Notes under the pieces: generated by a model
Databases searched by the model: none
Seen by the model: only the letters and a program-made list of their open reading frames with translations
Told to the model about the DNA's origin: nothing
Part shown: piece after piece, positions 56,892-64,000 of the stretch
How positions within the stretch are numbered: position 1 is the stretch's first letter
How the letters are laid out: each line of letters starts with the position of its first letter
Position numbers and translations under genes: made by a program
Assembly (NCBI GenBank): GCA_023284085.1
Contig: JAKVHY010000012.1
Coordinates: 62,001 to 126,000, forward strand
Direction of reading: 5' to 3'
From: Shewanella benthica
GTDB lineage: Bacteria; Pseudomonadota; Gammaproteobacteria; Enterobacterales; Shewanellaceae
DNA: 64,000 bases

Positions 56892-58049
56892 TTAATGTCT
56901 CAAATCTGAGACCAGCCTCCATTGGCGACGAGCCGTCTCTAAGACAAACCCGGTTGCTAACCCTGCTGCGGTATTTACTAGCAGGCAGATGGCGGCCGTC
57001 GAGAGGATAACGAAGATACAGAAGGGTCTGCCATCGATAAACCGCTTCGACCAGGCGAGTTGTAAGCCCGCAATGGCGAGTAGGCTGCCTAGCAGGGCTA
57101 GCGGGATCAGCGATAACATAGCGGCGATACCTTCTCCCCAAGTGAGGGCGATGAGCAGGCAAGTACTGCCAAATATCGTGGGGGCTATCCAGGTTCTGGC
57201 ACCGAAGTGGTGCTGAACTGCTAAGCCACCGGCGCCGTGACACATGGCGGTTGCACCGAAAGGGGCAAGGATGAGGTTCATCAAGCCTGAGCTGGTGGCT
57301 AAGCGTTTCGGGGTAAAGTTCTCATTGCCATTGACGGTATCCGATGGAAACTTCTCCTTCGCCATGGCCGAGGTGGCGATCACCGCATTGGTCAGGGTGA
57401 GTGCTAGCTGGGGCAGTACCAGCAGACCCGCGGCCGAGGTCCACTCGTGAATGCTAGGCCAGCTGAGCTGCCAACTAGTGCCGATACTTAAATTAAAGCT
57501 AGGCGCCATGCCACTCGTGTACTGCCATAACATGCCCGATGCTAACACCAGAGGCATTGCCAGATAACGCATCGGTAGGAAGCGGCTGGCAAACAGAACG
57601 ACGAAAGCGGTTATACCAATAAACCAGGTTTCACCCATCATCTGTCCGCCCATCCAGATAAGTTGTAAACCTATGGCGAGCTGTATGCCGATACTGATAG
57701 CGGGAGAAAGCTGTTTCGCCATCCAGCTAATCGCACCGCTAAAAGCGAGTAGCAGGAGTATGACGCCCATCATCATGCCGCTGGCTTGCAGCATTCCTGG
57801 CGTCAGGCCTTGGGCGATAACCAAGGCGGCGATCACTTTCATTGGCTGTACCGGGATAGGACGCCTGTAGTAAAAAGCGGTAAATAGCGCAAACACCCCA
57901 AAGCCCATAAAGATCCCCTGAGGAGAAAAATGGTTAAGGGCGATAAGGCCTAAAACGAGTGGTAGAAACGTACCTAAGTCGGCGAAGGCTCCGCTGAGCT
58001 CACCCGTGTATCGATCACATCTGTTAAGAAATGTGCTTTTGCATGTCAT
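56892..58049 (-). CDS. Sulfate/molybdate transporter, MOT1 family
   Basis: A 385-residue inner-membrane protein with about ten to eleven helices. The stretch RYTGELSGAFADLGTFLPLVLGL and the later PIPVQPMKVIAALVIAQGLTPG are the hallmarks of the MOT1 branch of SulP-like transporters; FGATAMCHGAGGLAVQHHFGA, in the middle, is the second conserved half. Plant and algal MOT1 import molybdate; bacterial members are labelled sulfate or molybdate transporters without much direct proof. Position between psrABC, a molybdoenzyme operon, and norVW fits molybdate supply, by inference. It has no soluble STAS domain. Confidence 0.85.
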   Translation of the reverse strand: MTCKSTFLNRCDRYTGELSGAFADLGTFLPLVLGLIALNHFSPQGIFMGFGVFALFTAFYYRRPIPVQPMKVIAALVIAQGLTPGMLQASGMMMGVILLLLAFSGAISWMAKQLSPAISIGIQLAIGLQLIWMGGQMMGETWFIGITAFVVLFASRFLPMRYLAMPLVLASGMLWQYTSGMAPSFNLSIGTSWQLSWPSIHEWTSAAGLLVLPQLALTLTNAVIATSAMAKEKFPSDTVNGNENFTPKRLATSSGLMNLILAPFGATAMCHGAGGLAVQHHFGARTWIAPTIFGSTCLLIALTWGEGIAAMLSLIPLALLGSLLAIAGLQLAWSKRFIDGRPFCIFVILSTAAICLLVNTAAGLATGFVLETARRQWRLVSDLRH

Positions 58050-58322
58050 ATAGCTTGCCGTGAGAAGAGAAAACCCTGATTTCTACTAGATATGAATACA
58101 ATTATAGTGCCAATTCTCACACCTGCATTTTAGGCTCTCAGGGAGCAATTATGGCTATTTGTAACATTTGGATGGGACAAGTTGACCATAAACTGAGGCG
58201 AACTGTATCTAAATGGGTATTTATCTCTATTAGCTAATTAAGGGCCACGCAATGGATCAGCCAAGTAAATGATTTGGCTGTCTCTGTTGTTTTGACATTG
58301 CTCAGCCCAATAGAATTTAACT

Positions 58323-58376
58323 GTCCATTTGACACTTTAGTGTCCTAATGACAGTTTTTATTTATGTCATTGTGAC
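58323..58376 (+). promoter_or_regulatory. Three NorR-like enhancer sites
   Basis: GTCCATTTGAC (58323-58333), GTCCTAATGAC (58342-58352) and GTCATTGTGAC (58366-58376) all match GT-N7-AC, the NorR consensus, and end in TGAC. Three such sites upstream of norVW is also the E. coli arrangement. No norR gene is in the window. Confidence 0.72.
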
Positions 58377-58431
58377 ACTTGTTACGAGTGGTTAATCTGT
58401 AAAGTACTTTAAATATAGTTAGTTACAAAAC

Positions 58432-58447
58432 TGGCTCGGCTTGTGCA
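58432..58447 (+). promoter_or_regulatory. Sigma-54-type promoter of norVW
   Basis: TGGCTCGGCTTGTGCA has GG and GC exactly ten bases apart, the -24/-12 rule. It lies 56 bases after the last NorR-like site and about 46 bases before the norV ATG. Confidence 0.7.
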
Positions 58448-58493
58448 ATAGGCCATGCAAGTTTAATAATTTAAGTATATTTGAGGTTTCATC

Positions 58494-59993
58494 ATGGCAA
58501 TTAAGGTCAAGAACAATATTCAATGGGTCGGTCAACGCGATTGGGAAGTACGAGATTTTCATGGTACCGAGTATAAGACAGAAAAGGGCACCAGCTATAA
58601 CAGTTATCTGATCCGAGAGGAGAAAACGGTATTGATCGATACCGTCGATCATAAGTTCAGTCATGAGTTCGTGCAAAACTTAGAGTTGGAGATCGATCTG
58701 AAGCAGATCGATTACATTGTCATCAACCACGCCGAAGAAGATCACGCCGGTGCCTTGGCAGTATTGTTGGACAAAATCCCTGGCACGCCTATTTACTGCA
58801 CCGAAAATGCCATCGACTCTATCACTGGGCATCATCATCACCCCGAGTGGAATTTCCATATCGTTAAAACTGGTGATAGTTTGGATCTGGGCAACGGCAA
58901 GCAATTGATCTTCATCGAGACCCCTATGCTGCATTGGCCCGATAGCATGATGACCTATATAACGGGTGATGCCGTGTTGTTCAGTAACGATGCTTTCGGT
59001 CAGCATTACTGTGACGAGCGCCTGTTTAACGATGAGGTCGATCAGACAGAGCTGATGGATCAATGTCTGCGTTATTACGCTAACATTCTCACCCCATTCA
59101 GTCCTCTGGTGACCGCGAAAATCCATGAAATACTTAGCTTCAACCTACCCGTCGATATGATTGCAACCGCCCACGGCGTGGTGTGGCGTAAGGATGCGAC
59201 GCAGATTATTCATAAGTATCTCGAATGGGCCGATCAATATCAGGAAGACCGAATCACTATCTTCTATGATTCTATGTCTAACAATACTCGCATGATGGCA
59301 GATGCCATAGCTCAAGGGATCTATGAGGTTGATCCCCAGGTTGCGGTGAAGATCTTCAACGTCTCCCGCCACGATAAGAACGAAATTTTGACTAGCTTGT
59401 TTAGATCTAAGGGCGTGCTTGTCGGCTCATCGACTATGAACAATGTGATGATGCCTAAGGTGGCCGGTATGTTGGAGGAGATCACAGGTTTGCGCTTTAA
59501 GAACAAGAAGGCAGGCGCCTTCGGCAGCTTCGGTTGGAACGGTGGTGCGGTAGACCGTATCCATACTCGCCTGACTGATGCTGGCTTTGAAACCGTTCTG
59601 GGATTAAAGGCTAAATGGAAACCCGATGGCAAGGCACTGCTGGCATGTCGTGAACATGGTAAAGAGGTGGCGCGTCAGTGGGCTTTACATCCCCTGAAAG
59701 TGCTAGATACCAAGCAAGATAAGCCAGCTGTAAATGATCCTGTGATGCCGGTTAATCAGCCAACAGAATCAGCCAGCCAAGCCGAAGCAGCCAGCGTCAG
59801 TACTACAGATTTTGCGGGGCAGAGCCTGGTATGCACTGTGTGTCAGTGGGTCTACGATCCGGCATTGGGAGAACCTAACCAAGATGTCGCCCCAGGCACT
59901 GAGTGGCAAGATGTGCCGGACTATTTTCTCTGTCCTGACTGTAGTTTAGGTAAGGCTGTTTTTGAACCCCTCGCCAAAGAGGTGGCAGCATGA
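58494..59993 (+). CDS. norV: Anaerobic nitric oxide reductase flavorubredoxin
   Basis: A 499-residue enzyme that reduces nitric oxide to nitrous oxide without oxygen. Domains in order: a diiron metallo-beta-lactamase fold ([10 protein letters not shown] with metal ligands, about residues 80-90, and TAHGVVWR), a flavodoxin domain from about residue 255 ([40 protein letters not shown]), a linker rich in Pro, Gln and Ser, and a rubredoxin at about 443-495 with [10 protein letters not shown] and CPDC iron ligands. The reductase gene follows with a four-base overlap. Promoter features point to NorR and sigma-54 control. Confidence 0.96.
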   Translation: MAIKVKNNIQWVGQRDWEVRDFHGTEYKTEKGTSYNSYLIREEKTVLIDTVDHKFSHEFVQNLELEIDLKQIDYIVINHAEEDHAGALAVLLDKIPGTPIYCTENAIDSITGHHHHPEWNFHIVKTGDSLDLGNGKQLIFIETPMLHWPDSMMTYITGDAVLFSNDAFGQHYCDERLFNDEVDQTELMDQCLRYYANILTPFSPLVTAKIHEILSFNLPVDMIATAHGVVWRKDATQIIHKYLEWADQYQEDRITIFYDSMSNNTRMMADAIAQGIYEVDPQVAVKIFNVSRHDKNEILTSLFRSKGVLVGSSTMNNVMMPKVAGMLEEITGLRFKNKKAGAFGSFGWNGGAVDRIHTRLTDAGFETVLGLKAKWKPDGKALLACREHGKEVARQWALHPLKVLDTKQDKPAVNDPVMPVNQPTESASQAEAASVSTTDFAGQSLVCTVCQWVYDPALGEPNQDVAPGTEWQDVPDYFLCPDCSLGKAVFEPLAKEVAA

Positions 59994-61135
59994 GCCTGCC
60001 CATAGTGATAATAGGCAGTGGTTTTGCCGCCTATCAGTTGGTGAAGACACTACGCAGGCAAGATACACAGCAGGCGATCACCGTGATCACCGCCAACGGT
60101 GGTGACGATTATGCCAAACCTGATTTAAGTCATGTGTTCACTAAGGGTCAGTCCGCTAAAGATCTGATTAAGATGAGCGCCGATGATTTTGCCAATACCT
60201 ATGGCATTACCCTGTTGCGTCATAGCAGGGTCGAGAGCATAGATGCGACGCAAAAAACGCTGCGCTGTAATGGTGAGTCGATTGCCTATCAGCAACTGAT
60301 TTTGGCAACAGGAGCCAGAGCTTTTGTGCCACCCTTTCAGGGGGACGCGGTGGGTCGAATCATTACCCTAAATGGCTTGGAGGATTATGCGGCCTCCCAG
60401 GCCGAGCTCAAAGAGGCTAAATCTGTGCTGGTGATAGGCGCAGGCCTTATTGGTACCGAGATAGCAATGGATTTAGCCAGCGCGGATAAACACGTGATAT
60501 TGACCGACAGGGCCGAGGCACTATTGCCGAGTCTGTTACCCGATTTTGTCTCCGCGCAACTATATCAGTCTCTGGGCAATCAAGGGGTGACGATAGAACT
60601 AGGCACCCAAGTTGAAAGTCTGCGACAGTTTGAAAATACTATCGCTATCAGCCTGGAAAATGGCCATGACTATCGAGTGGATGCCGTGGTGTGCGCTGTG
60701 GGCCTGAGGCCCAATATTCGCTTGGCGGCCGAGGCTGGCCTGCAAACTAATCGTGGCATAGTGGTGGATCGTCAATTGCGAACGTCGGATCCCCATATCT
60801 TCGCGCTGGGGGACTGCGCCGAAATTGACGGCAAGGTGCTGGCTTTTCTGCAGCCGATACTGCTGAGTGCCAATGCGCTGGCAAAAACCTTACTCGGTCA
60901 GGCCAGCAATGTGGCGCTGCCGCCTATGATGGTCAAGGTAAAGACCCCGCGTCTCCCGATGCAGTTAAGTGGTAACACCGCCAACGCCGATGCTAACTGG
61001 CAGGTGAGCGCAAGCAAGGAGGGGATGACGGCCAGAGCATTCGATGAAGAGCAGCAGCTGATTGGTTTTGTCGTTACCGGCAGTCACATGAAGCAAGGAT
61101 TCTCCCTGCTACGCGAGCTTCCAGCAACATTTTAA
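59990..61135 (+). CDS. norW: NADH:flavorubredoxin reductase
   Basis: A 381-residue FAD enzyme that passes electrons from NADH to the rubredoxin domain of NorV. The N-terminal FAD loop is [18 protein letters not shown], the NADH loop is [19 protein letters not shown], and the second FAD motif is [14 protein letters not shown]. Length and layout match NorW. Its ATG overlaps the norV stop (ATGA), so both are translated together. It converges with an SDR gene over a hairpin. Confidence 0.94.
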   Translation: MSLPIVIIGSGFAAYQLVKTLRRQDTQQAITVITANGGDDYAKPDLSHVFTKGQSAKDLIKMSADDFANTYGITLLRHSRVESIDATQKTLRCNGESIAYQQLILATGARAFVPPFQGDAVGRIITLNGLEDYAASQAELKEAKSVLVIGAGLIGTEIAMDLASADKHVILTDRAEALLPSLLPDFVSAQLYQSLGNQGVTIELGTQVESLRQFENTIAISLENGHDYRVDAVVCAVGLRPNIRLAAEAGLQTNRGIVVDRQLRTSDPHIFALGDCAEIDGKVLAFLQPILLSANALAKTLLGQASNVALPPMMVKVKTPRLPMQLSGNTANADANWQVSASKEGMTARAFDEEQQLIGFVVTGSHMKQGFSLLRELPATF

Positions 61136-61173
61136 TGGTCTCAATTTTATACCAAAAATAAGCTTAACGCGTA

Positions 61174-61200
61174 CCGGTATCAGGGATGATACCGGCGTTA
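61174..61200. terminator. Hairpin between convergent norW and SDR genes
   Basis: CCGGTATCA (61174-61182) and TGATACCGG (61187-61195) pair around GGGA; flanking TAACG/CGTTA extends it with a short bulge. T-runs are poor, but position between convergent ends suggests transcription ends here from both sides. Confidence 0.6.
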
Positions 61201-61234
61201 TTGATATTAGAGTCGTTTCACTACGGCTACTTTA

Positions 61235-61954
61235 CTATGGTTGCTGGCGAGTCGCTGCTAATACGATTTCACGCACACAGACGCTTTGAGGTTGCTCGTA
61301 AGCAAACAGAGCTGCATCAGCGATCGTTTCAGGTGCGATAACACCCCCCATATCCTCTTTCCAATCGGCATAGCCGGCTTTTATCTCATCGCTGGTGGTA
61401 TGTGACAGCAGCTCAGTTTCTACGGCACCCGGGGCTATGGTCACAAGGCGCACATCATCCATGGCCACTTCTTCGCGAATGTTTTCAGTCAGTGCGTGTA
61501 CCGCAAACTTAGTGGCGCAGTAAGCAGCATGATTGGGGAAGGATTTACGACCCGCGACCGAGCTGACGTTGATGATAGTCCCCGTTTTACGTGCTTTCAT
61601 ATCGGCCAATACAGCATGGATGCCATTGAGTACGCCCATAACGTTGATGTTGAGCATACGGCTCCACTCTGCAGGATCTTGAGTGTCGGCTTGACCCAGT
61701 AACATGACGCCGGCGTTATTAATCAAGCCGCCAACGGGGCCATACTTTTCTACTGCCGTGGCAATCGCGGCCTTAATTGCTTCACCATCTGTGACATCTA
61801 CACTGATACATAAGCTGTTTTCTAGCTCAAGGGCTTGCATAGGCTCGACGCGGCGAGCCAATAATAGTAGTGGATGACCCTTAGCACTGAATGCCTTCGC
61901 CATTGCTGCGCCGATACCCGAAGATGCGCCTGTAATTACGATAAGTTCTTTCAT
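61235..61954 (-). CDS. Short-chain dehydrogenase/reductase
   Basis: A 239-residue NAD(P)-dependent oxidoreductase. The ATG at 61954 is chosen since MKELIVITGASSGIGAAMAKAF is the standard family start; 21 further codons upstream are not expected. TGASSGIG is the cofactor loop, NNAG is in GGLINNAGVMLLG, the catalytic serine is in INVSSVAGR and the Y-x-x-x-K is YCATKFAV. The ARRVEP stretch after the second strand favours NADP. It is divergent from a LysR gene, which may regulate it. Its substrate is not known. Confidence 0.9.
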   Translation of the reverse strand: MKELIVITGASSGIGAAMAKAFSAKGHPLLLLARRVEPMQALELENSLCISVDVTDGEAIKAAIATAVEKYGPVGGLINNAGVMLLGQADTQDPAEWSRMLNINVMGVLNGIHAVLADMKARKTGTIINVSSVAGRKSFPNHAAYCATKFAVHALTENIREEVAMDDVRLVTIAPGAVETELLSHTTSDEIKAGYADWKEDMGGVIAPETIADAALFAYEQPQSVCVREIVLAATRQQP

Positions 61955-62044
61955 CTGGTTATACCTTTTAATCTGCTTAATTGAGGGATTGAATCGGCTG
62001 GTTATATAGCGGTTCAATCACGTTGCAAACATTATAGGAACAGG

Positions 62045-62090
62045 ATGATTGTTGATATATACCCTAAAAAGAATATGATTGTTTCTATAT
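62045..62090. promoter_or_regulatory. Direct repeat in the SDR-LysR spacer
   Basis: ATGATTGTTGATATAT (62045-62060) and ATGATTGTTTCTATAT (62075-62090) differ at two adjacent bases and are spaced by exactly 30 bp, about three helical turns. They lie between the divergent promoters and are a candidate tandem operator. Confidence 0.6.
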
Positions 62091-62139
62091 GCTTGCGAAT
62101 GGTGTGGCCTTATTCGCATCTTAACTATGAGAATCGAGT

Positions 62140-63045
62140 ATGAGTAAAAGTGATATAAATCTGGCTGATGTTAAGGCATTTACTGTGATTGCCGAGCAGG
62201 GAAGCTTTACTAAGGCGGCTGAGGTGTTGAATTGCTCACGCTCCCATCTCTCCAAGCAGTTGACTCATTTAGAATCTTGTCTTGGGGTGACACTTATCAC
62301 CAGGACGACGCGGGCTCAGCGTTTGACCGAACAGGGAGAGGCTTTTTTTAATCGATGCAGAGCCGCCTTAGAGAGTATTGATCAGGCGGTGGAGATTGCC
62401 GTAGACAATGCTCAAAACCTACAGGGAAGCATCAAGATCAACTGTGTGGGTGGCTTTCTCGGCGAGGAGATAGTGGCTAGTCTGGTCAATGACTTTATTG
62501 CTAAGTACGCAGGGGTCTCAGTAGAGCTGGATTTTAGTAGTCAAAGAGTCGACTTGTTGGTGGATCGGTTTGATCTGGTTTTTCGTATGGGACAGCTTGA
62601 GGATTCCGGGCTTGTCGCTCGTAAGCTGATGGATATTACTAATTTGACCTTAGCATCACCTAAATATCTTGGGTCCCGTGGTTTTCCGACAGATCCTAAG
62701 TCACTCAAGTCACACCAGTGTATTACCGGATCCGTCAGTAACTGGTCCTTTTATCATGTTGATAATAAGGATCAAAAACTCGATGTACATATCAATGGCG
62801 TGTTTCGCTGTAAGAATGGCCGGGCAATGAAACACAGTGCTTTGGCGGGCAATGGTGTCGTGAGGTTGCCCGAGCTGTATTGTGCTGAAGAACTCAGTCG
62901 TGGTGAATTAGTCTCGGTGTTTGATGACTGGCGGATCGCCGATACCCCCTTTTATCTCCTCTATCATAAAGACAAGTACCAGCCTGCGGTGTTAAGAGAA
63001 TTCGTACGTTTTACTGCTGAGCATTTTATGGATTATGTGCTTTAA
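62140..63045 (+). CDS. LysR-family transcriptional regulator
   Basis: A 301-residue regulator. The helix-turn-helix is in VIAEQGSFTKAAEVLNCSRSHLSKQLTHLESCLGVTLITRTTRAQRLTEQG; the effector domain follows with INCVGGFLGEEIVASLVNDF and LASPKYLGSRGFPTDPKSLKSH. It is of the general CrgA/DsdC-like sort; the signal is unknown. It is divergent from the SDR gene over a 185-bp spacer with a tandem repeat, the usual arrangement for a LysR protein and its target. Confidence 0.9.
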   Translation: MSKSDINLADVKAFTVIAEQGSFTKAAEVLNCSRSHLSKQLTHLESCLGVTLITRTTRAQRLTEQGEAFFNRCRAALESIDQAVEIAVDNAQNLQGSIKINCVGGFLGEEIVASLVNDFIAKYAGVSVELDFSSQRVDLLVDRFDLVFRMGQLEDSGLVARKLMDITNLTLASPKYLGSRGFPTDPKSLKSHQCITGSVSNWSFYHVDNKDQKLDVHINGVFRCKNGRAMKHSALAGNGVVRLPELYCAEELSRGELVSVFDDWRIADTPFYLLYHKDKYQPAVLREFVRFTAEHFMDYVL

Positions 63046-63401
63046 GTCTATATGGAAAATATTCCCAATATCAGCTCTAAATTTAGCTATATCTAAACTA
63101 AGTTGGTTGGCAATAAAATGTGGTAAATGTTCTTATTTATTACTTGGTTAGACTAGGTGGGTATTGGGGAGGAAGTTCAGTTAAAAAAAAGATCAAAATA
63201 AATCAATAAGAGTGTTGGTTTTTTGAGCGTTTATCGTACACAATCCTGAATGTTGGACTATCTTTAAATTCGACTGTTTTTATGTCTCCCTACTTATTTC
63301 CGTGAGTATTATTCAGAGCGCTAAGCTGAATTTTATCTAGTAGGAAGCAACGTAACGAACATCAGAAAATAAAAATAAAGGTAAGGGCTGAAAGGATGAA
63401 A
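63046..63401. other. AT-rich intergenic region
   Basis: About 350 bases with no gene, strong hairpin or repeat that I can see. It should contain the promoter of the following outer-membrane protein gene. Confidence 0.5.
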
Positions 63402-64000
63402 ATGCTCAAACTTGCACTTAGCTGTGCACTGATACTCTCCCCGTCGATGGCTATCGCAGGGCAGCAATACTACGAGGCTCGCAGCGATGCCATGGGCGGC
63501 GCTGGTGTGGCATCATCAAACCGTGAGGGGGCGGCCTTCATCAATCCCGCTCTATTGGCCCTGCAAGCACCAAAATTCAATAATTTTGCTATGTTACTCC
63601 CCGTAATCGGAGCCGATGGCGCCGATAAAGATCAGATGGTAGATAAGTTTGATTCACTGCAAGACTCCTATGATGCATTAGATGCTGCGATCTCTGCCGG
63701 TAATGCAACCGCAGTCGATCTCCATCGTGGTGAGCTGGTCAGCGATCTCGAATCCTTAAAAGATAATAATGCCTATGTGAGTGCAGGCATTGGGTTCTCT
63801 ATCGTATTACCCACACATAAGATGCCTATGGCGGTATTTTATAAGAGTTATATCGATGCCATAGGAGTCGCAGCCATTGCTCAGTCTGATATTGATCGCC
63901 TCAATACATTAGATCCCGATAATCCTCCAGCGCTGGCAGACTTAGATTCACAAGGGGCTGTGGTTGCTGGCGTGGTTTCTGATTTAGGCGTAGCCCTGAG
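63402..64000 (+). CDS. TraF-like outer-membrane protein (3' end cut by window)
   Basis: An open frame to the end of the window, with about 200 residues visible. The start could be 63396 or 63402: AAGGG lies eight bases before the first, AAGG six bases before the second. A signal peptide (LKLALSCALILSPSMAIAG) is followed by QQYYEARSDAMGGAGVASSN and EGAAFINPALLAL, the start typical of the TraF_2 group (labelled conjugal transfer protein TraF) and of FadL-like barrels. No conjugation gene is nearby, so the name is only a family label. The role may be that of an outer-membrane channel. Confidence 0.65.
   Translation, partial: MLKLALSCALILSPSMAIAGQQYYEARSDAMGGAGVASSNREGAAFINPALLALQAPKFNNFAMLLPVIGADGADKDQMVDKFDSLQDSYDALDAAISAGNATAVDLHRGELVSDLESLKDNNAYVSAGIGFSIVLPTHKMPMAVFYKSYIDAIGVAAIAQSDIDRLNTLDPDNPPALADLDSQGAVVAGVVSDLGVAL

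Larger units (their letters stand above)
58050..58493. promoter_or_regulatory. norVW control region
   Basis: About 440 bases between the divergent transporter and norV. It contains three GT-N7-AC sites (58323-58376), a GACACT/AGTGTC palindrome (58331-58344) and a sigma-54-type promoter (58432-58447). A CAGCCAA/TTGGCTG hairpin at 58258-58280 lies further up. The part next to the transporter should carry its promoter. Confidence 0.7.

Noticed and set aside
63402..64000. Evidence of a conjugative element from the TraF-like gene
   Set aside because: The TraF_2 group is common as a chromosomal outer-membrane protein, and no other transfer, relaxase or integrase gene is present.

Overview
The window looks like chromosome of a marine gammaproteobacterium of the genus Shewanella or a close relative. 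The grounds are gene content, not a database match: a TtrSR/ThsSR-type regulator pair beside psrABC, a RegB/RegA (PrrBA) pair, accBC next to aroQ, a DUF3012 lipoprotein, several TonB-dependent receptors, and moderate GC with AT-rich spacers. I see no rRNA, tRNA, CRISPR, insertion sequence or phage gene.

Layout. 1-4.2 kb: an HD-GYP protein cut by the window edge, an Omp85-type outer-membrane barrel and a secreted DUF3108-like protein. 4.2-7.3 kb (minus): aroQ, accB, accC and arfB. 7.5-15.2 kb: two small proteins, a His/Cys-rich exported protein and a CzcCBA-type metal efflux operon. 15.7-21.4 kb: a lipoprotein with an internal duplication of about 444 residues, followed by a large TonB-dependent receptor. 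21.6-31.1 kb: aspartic protease, MepA endopeptidase, a cysteine desulfurase/metallo-beta-lactamase/rhodanese fusion, an exported DUF442-like phosphatase, YhcH, patatin, a LON-domain protein and an RluA-type enzyme. 31.4-35.9 kb: a compact operon with a TackOD1-like zinc-ribbon/degenerate GGDEF protein, a family 2 glycosyltransferase and a HlyD-like membrane protein, then a Pro/Ala-rich protein. 35.9-41 kb: divergent PhoD-like and type I phosphodiesterase-like genes; the tail of the second is triplicated. 41.1-48 kb: an SDR remnant, RegB/RegA, a copper-type TonB receptor, and LysR with VOC and Old Yellow Enzyme genes. 48-56.7 kb: a thiosulfate respiration locus (ThsR/ThsS-like pair, an unknown membrane-anchored protein, PsrABC) and two small proteins. 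56.9-61.1 kb: a MOT1-type transporter and norVW behind three NorR-like sites and a sigma-54 promoter. 61.2-64 kb: SDR and LysR genes in divergent orientation, and the start of a TraF-like outer-membrane protein.

How the genes work together. Several modules serve anaerobic and sulfur metabolism: PsrABC reduces thiosulfate or polysulfide, the sensor pair probably controls it, MOT1 may supply molybdate for PsrA, NorVW removes nitric oxide, and RegBA is a redox regulator. The desulfurase/MBL/rhodanese fusion could handle cysteine-derived persulfide in one polypeptide. The best candidate for an undescribed system is the TackOD1-GT2-HlyD operon, which has the outline of an Alg8/Alg44-type exopolysaccharide synthase with a zinc-ribbon protein where a PilZ sensor would be expected.

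The spacers carry two repeat families worth notice: tandem heptamers of the CTAGG/CGAGTT/TTAAGTT type at five or more loci, and arrays of about 22-bp units in which a constant linker alternates with small hairpins whose stems differ in sequence but still pair.
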